From DASYQV01 sp036005125 (GTDB lineage Bacteria; Acidobacteriota; Vicinamibacteria; Vicinamibacterales; UBA2999): a DNA stretch of 11,221 bases. How positions within the stretch are numbered: the first letter of the stretch is position 1; the number at the start of each line of letters is the position of its first letter. The notes under the pieces were generated by a model. The model saw nothing but the letters and a program-made list of their open reading frames with translations, was not told where the DNA came from and did not search any database. The stretch covers positions 1 to 11,221 of the forward strand of contig DASYQV010000275.1 in NCBI GenBank assembly GCA_036005125.1, written 5' to 3'. The position numbers were made by a program, and so were the translations under genes. Shown here piece by piece: positions 1 through 8,483 of this stretch.

Positions 1-1035
1 CGATGACCCGAGCAGCAGACGACCGATCGCCGTGACGGCCGCGCGCATGGGGCCGGCCTTGGCGGGCGGCGCCGGCGGGTGGATCCGGCGCAGCGCGTCC
101 GCGTACGGCTGGAGGACGTCGACGCCGTGCCGTCCGTTCGCGGCAATCAACGTCTCGGCCGCGAGCCTTCCGGACTCGATCGCCGGCCGGATGCCCTCGC
201 CGCTCTCTGGGTACGCGAGGCCGGCGGCATCGCCGACGAGCAGCATCCCTTCGCCGACGAGCGGGCGGGGTCCGCTGCCCGCCGCGAGGTACGCGTGTCC
301 CCGCCACTGCAGGTCGGACGCCCGGCTGAGCAAGCCGTTCTCTTCGAGGTATGTGACGAAGCTCCTGACGTGCTCGCCGAAATCGCGGCTGTCGCGGCGG
401 CCGATGCCGACGTTGACGTAGTCGCCCTTTCGGACGCACCACGCGTAACCCTCGAGGTCGCGGCAGAAGAACAACTCGGGCGCGGTGCCGGTGACGCGCG
501 TCGCGCGTCCGTCCAGTCGGCACTCTGCCTCTTTCGCGACGACGGGCCGCAAGGTGTCCGCGCCCCCACGCAAATGGCGCGCCACGGGACAGAAGTGGCC
601 TCCAGCCCCGATCACCACCGGCGTCTCGATCTCTTCGTTGACGATCCAGGTGTCAGCACCCCGCCGTATCGTTGCGACGGGTGTTCCTCCGAGCACGCGC
701 ACTCGTGCGCGGCGGAGCAGGAAATCGTCGAACTCACAGCGCCGGATGGCGTAGCTGACTACGCGCGGATACCGTGTCTCGATGAGATCGTTGCCGATGA
801 TGCCGGTCCGGAAGGTCGTGATCTCCTGCAGCGTCAGCCCGGTCCTCCGGTACTCCGCGGGGTCCAGGTCGAGGAGTGGGAACACTTCGGGCGTAAGCCA
901 CCCGGCACACACCTTGTCACGCGGAAACCGAGCACGGTCGGCGACGATGACGTTCCAGCCCGCGTTGTGGAGCAGGCGCGCGCAGGTCGATCCACCGGGG
1001 CCGCCGCCGACGATCAGTGCATCGCAGCGGATCAC
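1..1035 (-). CDS. Geranylgeranyl reductase-family FAD-dependent oxidoreductase (3' end missing)
   Basis: The minus-strand frame is open from a GTG at 1035 to the left edge, giving 345 residues without a stop, so the C-terminus lies outside. Reading it shows a p-hydroxybenzoate-hydroxylase-type flavoprotein fold: the Rossmann FAD motif GGGPGG at residues 10-15, the family motif DKVCAG at 40-45, and the second FAD motif LVGDAAG at 266-272 followed by YPESGEG. These are marks of the geranylgeranyl reductase / digeranylgeranylglycerophospholipid reductase group, which reduces isoprenoid double bonds, although many bacterial members have unknown substrates. The GTG overlaps the stop of the upstream methyltransferase gene as GTGA (1035-1032), so translation is probably coupled and the two likely act in one pathway, perhaps lipid tailoring. 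The substrate cannot be read from sequence, and a halogenase-like or other monooxygenase role is less likely. No signal peptide is seen. Confidence 0.88.
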   Translation of the reverse strand, partial: MIRCDALIVGGGPGGSTCARLLHNAGWNVIVADRARFPRDKVCAGWLTPEVFPLLDLDPAEYRRTGLTLQEITTFRTGIIGNDLIETRYPRVVSYAIRRCEFDDFLLRRARVRVLGGTPVATIRRGADTWIVNEEIETPVVIGAGGHFCPVARHLRGGADTLRPVVAKEAECRLDGRATRVTGTAPELFFCRDLEGYAWCVRKGDYVNVGIGRRDSRDFGEHVRSFVTYLEENGLLSRASDLQWRGHAYLAAGSGPRPLVGEGMLLVGDAAGLAYPESGEGIRPAIESGRLAAETLIAANGRHGVDVLQPYADALRRIHPPAPPAKAGPMRAAVTAIGRLLLGSS

Positions 1036-2309
1036 ACGGACGCTCGGGGCGGTTCGTACAGGTCGGCGCGCGTCCAGGACGGCGGAGCCGACTCGCGTGG
1101 CGCGAAGACCACTTGAAACAGTTGCATCCACCCCGTGGCAAACGTCGCCTGCGATCCGGCAAGGTACAGCTCCCAGGCGCGCTGAAACTCGTCACCGTAG
1201 GTGGCATGCACCCAGTCCTTGGCCGCACGGAATCGCTCTCCCCACATGGCCAGCGTACGCGCGTAATGCAGGCGCAGGTTCTCGACGTCGATGACAGACA
1301 TCCCCGCGGGAGCGAGGATGCTCGTCGTCACCTGAGCGAGCGTCGGGGGGTATGCGCCGGGAAAGATGCGGCGCTTGATCCAGGCGTTCAGGGGGCGCGG
1401 CGCATCACGTCCGATGAAGTGCAGGAGCCCACGGCCGCCGTCGCGCCGCAGCGTGCGACGAAGCACGTCGGCGAGCGTCCGGTAGTGGGCGCGGCCGACG
1501 TGCTCCAGCATGCCGACGGAGACGAAGACATCGAACCGGCCGCTCACGTTCCTGTAGTCGTCCTCGATGAATTCGACCTGGCCGACGAGGCCTTCCTGCC
1601 TCGCACGCTCCGACGCATAGGCGAACTGCTCGCGCGACACGTTGAAGGCTTTGACGCGTACGCCGTAGTGGCGCGCCATGTGCAGGGCCAGCGAGCCCCA
1701 GCCGCAGCCGGCCTCGATGACGGTTTCTCCGGGACGCAATCTGAGCTTTCGGCAGACGAGATCGAGCTTCGCGCTCTGCGCTTCGTCGAGCGACATCTGT
1801 GCGTCGGCGAAGTACGCACAGGTGTAGACCAGCTCGCGGTCGAGCCACCGCTCGTAGAAAGCGTTGCCGAGGTCGTAGTGATGATGCACGTTGCGGCGGG
1901 ACACGTGCAATGTGTTGGGAAGGGTCAGCGCCGCCGTGATTCGCTCGCGCCACGTTGGATCGGACGTCGTATGCCGTGTCAGTGCCTCGACGACGGCGTC
2001 GACCGGGCCGCGGATCTCCAGGCGCCCGGTCGAGTACGCCTCGCCAAACCACAGGTCCGGATGGAGGATCAGGCCGAGCAGCGTCGACCGATGGCGAACG
2101 ACCAGGTCGCCGATGGACGACCGGCTCGAGTCGTGCGGGGAACTGCCGTCCCACAATTCCAGACGTACTCCGGCGAGATCAAGCTTTCGCTGCACTCGCG
2201 ATGCGAGCCAACGATCGATCAGTGTGAGGCGGGAAACGCGGCGGCTCTCGGACCGCGCGATCGCCTGGCGCGGCGTGCGGTAGGGTCCAGTGATGTCTGT
2301 TGTGCGCAT
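1032..2309 (-). CDS. cfa: Cyclopropane-fatty-acyl-phospholipid synthase family SAM-dependent methyltransferase
   Basis: This 425-residue protein belongs to the CFA synthase/mycolic acid methyltransferase family, which adds a methylene (or methyl) group from S-adenosylmethionine to the double bond of a membrane acyl chain. Visible marks are YDLGNAFY near residue 145, the VYTCAYF block with Cys164, the SAM-binding motif EAGCGWG at 199-205, VSVGMLEHVG ending at 272, and LLHFIG with His297. By alignment from memory, Cys164, Glu269, His297 and Tyr349 match the bicarbonate-binding residues of E. coli Cfa; the later family cysteine is a Ser here (near 386). The length suits full-size bacterial Cfa. 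I chose ATG at 2309; the frame also runs back to a TTG at 2375, but that would cover the only candidate promoter. It is the first gene of a two-gene unit with the flavoprotein at 1-1035. It may make cyclopropane or methyl-branched lipids; a different methyl acceptor cannot be excluded. Confidence 0.9.
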   Translation of the reverse strand: MRTTDITGPYRTPRQAIARSESRRVSRLTLIDRWLASRVQRKLDLAGVRLELWDGSSPHDSSRSSIGDLVVRHRSTLLGLILHPDLWFGEAYSTGRLEIRGPVDAVVEALTRHTTSDPTWRERITAALTLPNTLHVSRRNVHHHYDLGNAFYERWLDRELVYTCAYFADAQMSLDEAQSAKLDLVCRKLRLRPGETVIEAGCGWGSLALHMARHYGVRVKAFNVSREQFAYASERARQEGLVGQVEFIEDDYRNVSGRFDVFVSVGMLEHVGRAHYRTLADVLRRTLRRDGGRGLLHFIGRDAPRPLNAWIKRRIFPGAYPPTLAQVTTSILAPAGMSVIDVENLRLHYARTLAMWGERFRAAKDWVHATYGDEFQRAWELYLAGSQATFATGWMQLFQVVFAPRESAPPSWTRADLYEPPRASV

Positions 2310-2327
2310 CGTGGATGAACAGCGCGT

Positions 2328-2333
2328 ACTATA
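2328..2333 (-). promoter_or_regulatory. Candidate -10 box for the cfa-flavoprotein unit
   Basis: Read on the minus strand this is TATAGT, one base from the TATAAT consensus, placed about 18 bases before the ATG at 2309. A weak -35-like TTGCGT lies 15 bases further upstream, a shorter spacing than usual. The surrounding gap 2310-2413 separates divergent genes and is the only non-coding DNA available for promoters of both. I see no convincing plus-strand promoter for xdhC and no strong Shine-Dalgarno sequence for cfa. The call rests on one hexamer and is tentative. Confidence 0.3.
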
Positions 2334-2413
2334 GTCTTTTATCCGCCTACGCAACGAGAGTTTTGAAGATAGCAAGGCCGGTAGAGCCCCTGACTGGATG
2401 CTAGGGTGGCGCC

Positions 2414-3523
2414 ATGAATCGGCGCGAGACGGAGCGTATCCTCGATGTCATCCACCGCGTGCGCGCATCCGGCGAGCGGGCGGCGCTCGCCACGGTCGTC
2501 CGCGTGAAGGGGAGCGCGTATCGCCGTGAGGGCGCCCGGATCGTCGTGCGCGAGGACCGAACCTACGAATGCCTGCTCTCGGGCGGCTGCCTCGAACCCG
2601 CCGTGGCCGACGCGGCCGCGCGCGTCATGGCCTCCGGTGAGCCGGTCGTTGTTACCTACGACCTGACCGACGATTCCGTGTGGGGACTGGGGATCGGGTG
2701 CACGGGTGCCGTTGACATCCTCATCGAGCGTCTGGGGGACGATCCGCTTGCGCGCGCCTGGTTCGCGGTGCTCGAACGCGCCGACGAGGCCGTGCTCGTC
2801 ACCGGCCTCAGCGGTGTGTCCGGGCGTCTCCTCGTGCGCCGCGACGAAGGCGTTCTCGGACACCTGGATGACGCGAGCATTGAGTCGGCCGCAATCGCAG
2901 ATGCCCGCGCGCGGCTTGTCGTGAGCCGCCCGGTGTCCGGAACCGAGGCGATTGGCCACGCCGATCTGTTTTTCGAGGTCAGCGTGCCGCCTCCGCGACT
3001 GGTGATCTTCGGCGCGGGTCCGGATGCGGCGCCGCTGGTCCGGGAGGCGCGAGAGCTCGGCTTTGCCGTGACGGTCGTGGACGTTCGCGACGCCTTTCTC
3101 ACGGCGGAGCGTTTTCCAGGCGCGACGCTCGTGCCGGCCCACTTCAGCCGGTTCGCGGAGACCGTCCCGCTCGACGCGCGAACCTTCGTCGTGATCATGA
3201 ACCATCACCTCGAACGTGACGAGCGCAGCCTGAGCTTTGCGCTCGCATCGGAGGCGCGCTACATAGGCGTGCTGGGGCCGCGCCCGCGCTACCTCACGCT
3301 GATGGAGCGCATGCGCGCGAAAGGCATCGCGTTCGATGCGGCCTCGCTCTCGCGCGTCCGGAGCCCTGTGGGGCTGGCGCTCGGCGCCGAGACACCGGAA
3401 GAGATCGCGGTGTCGATCGTGGGCGAGATCGTCGCGGTGCTGCAGGGCTTCGAGGGCGGATTCCTGACCGGCCGCGAAGGAAGCCTTCACGCGCCGGACA
3501 GCCACGTCCTGGCGCGCTCGTAA
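2414..3523 (+). CDS. xdhC: XdhC/CoxI-family molybdenum cofactor maturation protein
   Basis: This 369-residue protein is a complete XdhC/CoxI family member. In the family these proteins bind the molybdenum cofactor, promote replacement of an oxo by a sulfido ligand, and hand the cofactor to xanthine-dehydrogenase-type enzymes in the cytoplasm. The N-terminal domain shows LATVVRVKGSAYRR near residues 25-38, SGGCLE at 56-61 and GLGIGCTG at 91-98. The C-terminal Rossmann domain starts with LVIFGAGPDAAP near 196-207 and carries VVIMNHH at 259-265 and YIGVLGPR near 283-290. The ATG at 2414 is preceded by a weak AGGGTGG ribosome site. The gene converges on mocA and overlaps its 3' end by 37 bp. It stands apart from the cox operon but is plausibly the sulfuration chaperone for its CODH or for another hydroxylase elsewhere in the genome. 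Family assignment is firm; the client enzyme is inferred. Confidence 0.93.
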   Translation: MNRRETERILDVIHRVRASGERAALATVVRVKGSAYRREGARIVVREDRTYECLLSGGCLEPAVADAAARVMASGEPVVVTYDLTDDSVWGLGIGCTGAVDILIERLGDDPLARAWFAVLERADEAVLVTGLSGVSGRLLVRRDEGVLGHLDDASIESAAIADARARLVVSRPVSGTEAIGHADLFFEVSVPPPRLVIFGAGPDAAPLVREARELGFAVTVVDVRDAFLTAERFPGATLVPAHFSRFAETVPLDARTFVVIMNHHLERDERSLSFALASEARYIGVLGPRPRYLTLMERMRAKGIAFDAASLSRVRSPVGLALGAETPEEIAVSIVGEIVAVLQGFEGGFLTGREGSLHAPDSHVLARS

Positions 3524-4074
3524 TCCTCTGGCGTGTCCACGTCGAGCAGCAACTCCGGGGGGAACTGCAGGATCAGCATCCGGTCCCGATGGCGCTCGAG
3601 CACGGGGCGCGCACCGTGCTGGAGCTGCGCCAGCTCCGGAAAGAACTCCCGATCGAAAAGATGCGGCGGGGCGGTGACCTCACCGTAGCGCACGCTGATG
3701 ATGCCGGGTGAACCGCGCTGATGGGCATCGAGCAATCGCCGGTACTCATGAGCAGTCACCAGCGGTTGGTCGGCGAGCGCGAACATCGCAGCTTTACTGT
3801 CGGTCAGCTCACCGACAGCGGCCCGGAACGAGCTGCCCATCCCCGTCTCGTAGTCGGCGTTGATGACGTGGCGACAGGGCACGCCGTCGAGTGCGTCGAG
3901 AATCTTGTCGTGATCGCAGCCGACCACGACGAGCAGATCGTCGAATCCCGCTTCAGACACCTGGCGCACGGTGCGCCTGACGAGCGGCTCGCCGCCGAGG
4001 GGTAGCAGAAGCTTCTGCGTGCCCATACGTGTCGAGGCTCCGGCCGCGAGGATAACGGCAGTAACCGTAGTCAT
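3487..4074 (-). CDS. mocA: Molybdenum cofactor cytidylyltransferase (MocA-like NTP transferase)
   Basis: This 195-residue protein matches the length and fold of MocA, which joins CTP to Mo-molybdopterin to form the cytosine dinucleotide cofactor used by CODH and xanthine-dehydrogenase-type enzymes. The nucleotide-binding loop is LAAGASTRMG at residues 9-18, followed by QKLLLPLGG at 20-28. ADQP at 101-104 and DVDTPEDY at 178-185 are the metal- and product-site motifs of the family. The LAAG form of the loop, rather than LAGG, favours the MocA group (CTP) over MobA (GTP), and the neighbouring CODH supports this. The ATG at 4074 lies six bases from the heptamer palindrome and has no Shine-Dalgarno sequence, so its leader must be repeat-derived or absent. 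It diverges from coxM and converges with xdhC. A general MobA-like transferase role is the main alternative. Confidence 0.9.
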   Translation of the reverse strand: MTTVTAVILAAGASTRMGTQKLLLPLGGEPLVRRTVRQVSEAGFDDLLVVVGCDHDKILDALDGVPCRHVINADYETGMGSSFRAAVGELTDSKAAMFALADQPLVTAHEYRRLLDAHQRGSPGIISVRYGEVTAPPHLFDREFFPELAQLQHGARPVLERHRDRMLILQFPPELLLDVDTPEDYERARTWLSGA

Positions 4075-4079
4075 TTGTG

Positions 4080-4228
4080 GATTTACGATTTGCGATTGGC
4101 GATTGGTTTGTGATGTGCGATTTGTGATTTCGTGATTGTGGATTATTGTAATTGTGAATCACGAATCAAATCACACATCACACATCACACATCACAAACC
4201 AATCGCCAATCGCAAATCGCAAATCGCG
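4080..4228. repeat. Heptamer-periodic large palindrome between mocA and coxM
   Basis: An A/T-rich block fills nearly all the gap between the divergent start codons. On the left, GATT or GAT recurs at 4080, 4087, 4094, 4101, 4112, 4119, 4126, 4134 and 4141. On the right, ATC recurs at 4158, 4165, 4170, 4177, 4184, 4191, 4202, 4209, 4216 and 4223. Most steps are exactly 7 bases, with one 11-base step in each arm at mirrored places. Bases 4086-4117 are the perfect reverse complement of 4188-4219 (32 bp). Pairing continues inward imperfectly to an A/T-rich loop around 4139-4157. The right arm carries extra ACACATC copies (4174-4194). The composition is quite unlike the GC-rich genes on both sides. 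From memory, similar blocks occur in other uncultured-bacterium genomes and give spurious peptides like SQIANRKS. I do not know its function; a strong RNA hairpin, a bidirectional promoter carrier or a mobile palindromic element are possible. Confidence 0.93.
4145..4152. promoter_or_regulatory. Possible overlapping divergent -10 boxes in the palindrome loop
   Basis: At the loop of the palindrome the plus strand reads TGTAAT (4147-4152) and the minus strand reads TACAAT (4150-4145), each one base from TATAAT. They point to coxM and mocA respectively. No good -35 box is found at normal spacing for either: a TTGTGA at 4122-4127 is 19 bases from the plus-strand hexamer. The reason to mention them is that there is almost no other non-coding sequence between the two genes in which a promoter could lie. 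Chance occurrence in A/T-rich sequence is quite possible. Confidence 0.2.
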
Positions 4229-4232
4229 AATG

Positions 4233-4240
4233 AAAGGAGG
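4233..4240 (+). promoter_or_regulatory. Ribosome binding site that fixes the coxM start
   Basis: AAAGGAGG is a near-perfect Shine-Dalgarno sequence ending four bases before the GTG at 4245. An in-frame ATG at 4230 lies upstream of this site and arises from the last repeat heptamer (AATG), so it is unlikely to be the real start. It is the strongest ribosome site seen in the window. Confidence 0.85.
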
Positions 4241-4244
4241 CCCG

Positions 4245-5120
4245 GTGATCCCAGCAGCCTTCGAGTACGTTCGTGCCCACTCAGAAGACGAGGCGTTCGC
4301 GCATTTGCAACAGCATGGCTCGGACGCGCGAATCCTTGCGGGCGGACAAAGTCTCATCCCGGCGATGCGCTTCCGCCTCGCGCGACCGTCTGTCCTCGTC
4401 GACATCAACGAGGCGAAGGAGCTGTCCTACATCAGGCTCGATGGGACGCTGGCTATTGGCGCGATCGCACGTGACAGCGCGATCGAGCGGGCGCCGTGGA
4501 CGGGCGACCGTCGCTGGGGCCTGCTTCGCGACGTGTCGAGGGTCGTTGCCGATCCAGTGGTCCGGCAGATGGGCACGCTCGTTGGCAGTCTCTGTCACAA
4601 CGATCCGGCTGGTGACTGGACCACGGCTGCGCTTGCGGCACGGGCCGAGGTCGTGGTGCGCGGCACCGCGGGACCGCGGACGGTTCCCATCGATAACTTT
4701 CTGGTCGACAGTTTCACCACTGCTGTTGGCGAGGGAGAGATGGCCGTGGCGGTGCGCTTTCCTGTCCCGGACGACCGGACGGCAGGCGCGTATCAAAAGA
4801 TCGAGCGCAAGGTGGGCGATTTCGCCACCGCGGCGGCCGCGGTACAGGTATCGCTGCACGCCAACGGCACGATCCGCGACGCCGGCGTCGCGCTCTCGGC
4901 GGCGGGGCCGTGCGCGGTCCGCGTACAGGAGGCCGAGCAGTTGCTCGAGGGTCAGCGTCCCTCCGGCGAACTGATTCGCGCGGCTGCCGATGCCGCCTCG
5001 CGAAGCAGCGAGCCTCAGGCGGACCTGCGCGGCAGCGTCGAATACAAAAAGCATCTTGCCGGAGTGCTCGTGGCCCGCGCGCTGCGCCAGGTCTTCACCC
5101 GGCTGGGGGTGCAGCCATGA
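4245..5120 (+). CDS. coxM: Carbon monoxide dehydrogenase medium (FAD) subunit
   Basis: This 291-residue flavoprotein subunit takes electrons from the iron-sulfur subunit CoxS to FAD and on to the respiratory quinone pool. With the GTG start it begins MIPAAFEYVR, the standard opening of CoxM proteins. The FAD-binding motifs are LAGGQSLIPA at residues 31-40 and TLVGSLCHNDPAGD at 111-124; the C-terminal CO_deh_flav_C domain includes YQKIERKVGDFA near 183-194. The length agrees with known CoxM proteins (about 290). The start is set by AAAGGAGG just upstream. It is the first gene of the operon, and its stop overlaps the coxS start as ATGA at 5117-5120, pointing to translational coupling. The position directly after the palindrome means that its control sequences must lie in the repeat or within mocA. 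Similar subunits occur in other molybdenum hydroxylases, but the CoxL signature next door settles the complex as CODH. Confidence 0.95.
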   Translation: MIPAAFEYVRAHSEDEAFAHLQQHGSDARILAGGQSLIPAMRFRLARPSVLVDINEAKELSYIRLDGTLAIGAIARDSAIERAPWTGDRRWGLLRDVSRVVADPVVRQMGTLVGSLCHNDPAGDWTTAALAARAEVVVRGTAGPRTVPIDNFLVDSFTTAVGEGEMAVAVRFPVPDDRTAGAYQKIERKVGDFATAAAAVQVSLHANGTIRDAGVALSAAGPCAVRVQEAEQLLEGQRPSGELIRAAADAASRSSEPQADLRGSVEYKKHLAGVLVARALRQVFTRLGVQP

Positions 5121-5587
5121 ACGTCAGGATCACCGTCAACGGCGTCGTGTACGAGCGCAACGTGGAGCCGCGGACACTGCTGGCATATTTCCTGCGCGAC
5201 GATTGCAGGCTGACAGGTACTCACGTTGGCTGCGACACGTCGAGCTGCGGGTGTTGCGTGGTGGTGCTGGACGGCGAGACGGCTGTCAAGTCCTGCGCCA
5301 TGTTCGCCGTGCAGGCAGATGGTCACGCCATCCTCACGGTCGAGGGGCTCGCCCAGTCAGGAACGCTCCATCCAATTCAGCAGGGATTCTGGGATCAGCA
5401 CGGCCTGCAGTGCGGCTACTGCACGCCAGGCATGATGCTGACCTCACTGGCGCTGCTGAAGCAGAACGCCACCCCGAGCGAGGCGGAGATCCGCGAAGGT
5501 CTGGCGGGCAATCTCTGCCGCTGTACGGGCTATCAGAACATCGTCAAGGCAGTCCAGCAGGCTGCGGGCGCCCTCATCACGACGTGA
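5117..5587 (+). CDS. coxS: Carbon monoxide dehydrogenase small (2Fe-2S) subunit
   Basis: This 156-residue subunit carries two [2Fe-2S] clusters that pass electrons from the Mo-Cu site to the flavin. The N-terminal ferredoxin-like cluster has ligands Cys39, Cys44, Cys47 and Cys60 in GCDTSSCGCC and KSC. The C-terminal helical cluster uses Cys99 and Cys102 (QCGYC) and Cys134 and Cys136 (NLCRC). The usual family sequence before the third ligand is CGAC; here it is CGCC, so Cys46 is an additional cysteine beside the cluster. The length is normal for the family (about 160). The start ATG overlaps the coxM stop, with a GGGGGT ribosome site inside coxM. Only 16 bases separate it from coxL. No export signal is seen, in keeping with a cytoplasmic, membrane-associated enzyme. 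Confidence 0.96.
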   Translation: MNVRITVNGVVYERNVEPRTLLAYFLRDDCRLTGTHVGCDTSSCGCCVVVLDGETAVKSCAMFAVQADGHAILTVEGLAQSGTLHPIQQGFWDQHGLQCGYCTPGMMLTSLALLKQNATPSEAEIREGLAGNLCRCTGYQNIVKAVQQAAGALITT

Positions 5588-5603
5588 TGCGCGAGACACA
5601 CCC

Positions 5604-7969
<2,366 letters not shown>

Positions 7970-7973
<4 letters not shown>

Positions 7974-8425
7974 AGCTGCAGTACAGTGGGCAGGAGCGCA
8001 TCGCAGCCAGCCCGGATGTCGTGTGGGCGTTCGTCAGCGGCCCGGAGAAGGTTTTGACCTGTGTGCCCGAGCTGATCGAGGGCACAGTACGCGACCCGTC
8101 GCACTTCGAGGCGGTGGTGCGGGTCGCGGTCGGACCTGTTCGAGGCAGGTTTACGTTCAAGTTCCAGATGCAGCCCGATCCCGCCGCGCGCCGGATGCAG
8201 ATGCGGATTTCCGGCGGCGGGTTCGGGAGCGCCGTCGACATGACAGCCGTGAGCGACGTTGTCGCCGCGTCCGATGACGCGACGCTGCTCAATTGGAGCG
8301 GCGAGGCCGTCATGCGCGGCCCGGTTGCCGCGGTCGGGGGGCGCGTGCTCGAGGCGCAGGCGAACAAGCTGATCACACAGACGTTCGCGAACATACGCGA
8401 GCGGCTGTCGCAGGAGATGACGTGA
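7970..8425 (+). CDS. coxG: CoxG, SRPBCC-fold CODH-associated protein
   Basis: This 151-residue protein belongs to the CoxG (carbon monoxide dehydrogenase subunit G) branch of the SRPBCC/START-like fold, which forms a hydrophobic pocket. Known CoxG proteins are needed to attach CODH to the membrane and have been reported to carry quinone to the enzyme. The opening with AASPDVVWAFVSGPEKVLTC (residues 12-31) is the typical first strand and helix, and GPVRGRFTFKF near 55-65 and GGRVLEAQANKLITQTFANI near 123-142 are the typical core and final helix. It ends soon after that helix. Some known CoxG proteins are longer and carry a C-terminal membrane-binding tail, which is absent here. The ATG overlaps the coxL stop, so it is probably coupled to coxL. 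Placement directly after coxL supports the call. Confidence 0.9.
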
Positions 8426-8433
8426 ATCGATGG

Positions 8434-8471
8434 AGGCCGCATCTTTGTACGTAGGCCGCATCTTTATATGT
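8434..8471. repeat. Two-copy 19-bp direct repeat between coxG and the XdhC-YHS gene
   Basis: AGGCCGCATCTTTGTACGT at 8434-8452 is followed at once by a second copy at 8453-8471 that differs at two bases, both in its last six (ATATGT for GTACGT). The first 13 bases are identical. The copies sit in the only sizeable gap of the cox operon (8426-8483). The unit has no coding sense and no clear hairpin. It could be a small dispersed repeat of this genome or a protein-binding site. The full gap otherwise holds nothing I recognise. Confidence 0.8.
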
Positions 8472-8483
8472 ACGGCTTTTCGC

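Noticed and set aside
79..1116. Long plus-strand open frame of 345 codons
   Set aside because: It is the mirror of the minus-strand flavoprotein, whose translation shows clear FAD motifs; the plus-strand product has no recognisable domain.
1017..2318. Plus-strand open frame of 433 codons over the cfa gene
   Set aside because: The minus strand encodes a textbook CFA synthase; in GC-rich genes the opposite strand often stays open.
4086..4219. Rho-independent terminator
   Set aside because: It lies between divergent starts rather than after genes, the stem is A/T-rich and far too long, and there is no T-tract at the expected place.
4080..4228. CRISPR array
   Set aside because: The units are 7 bases with no unique spacers of regular length, and no cas genes are near.
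4136..4474. Small open frames with peptides such as HKPIANRKSQIAN in the repeat
   Set aside because: They are translations of the heptamer palindrome, a common source of false proteins, and have no separate ribosome site.
8430..8483. Earlier ATG for the XdhC-YHS protein
   Set aside because: It would add 18 residues read from the 19-bp direct repeat, which do not resemble XdhC N-termini.
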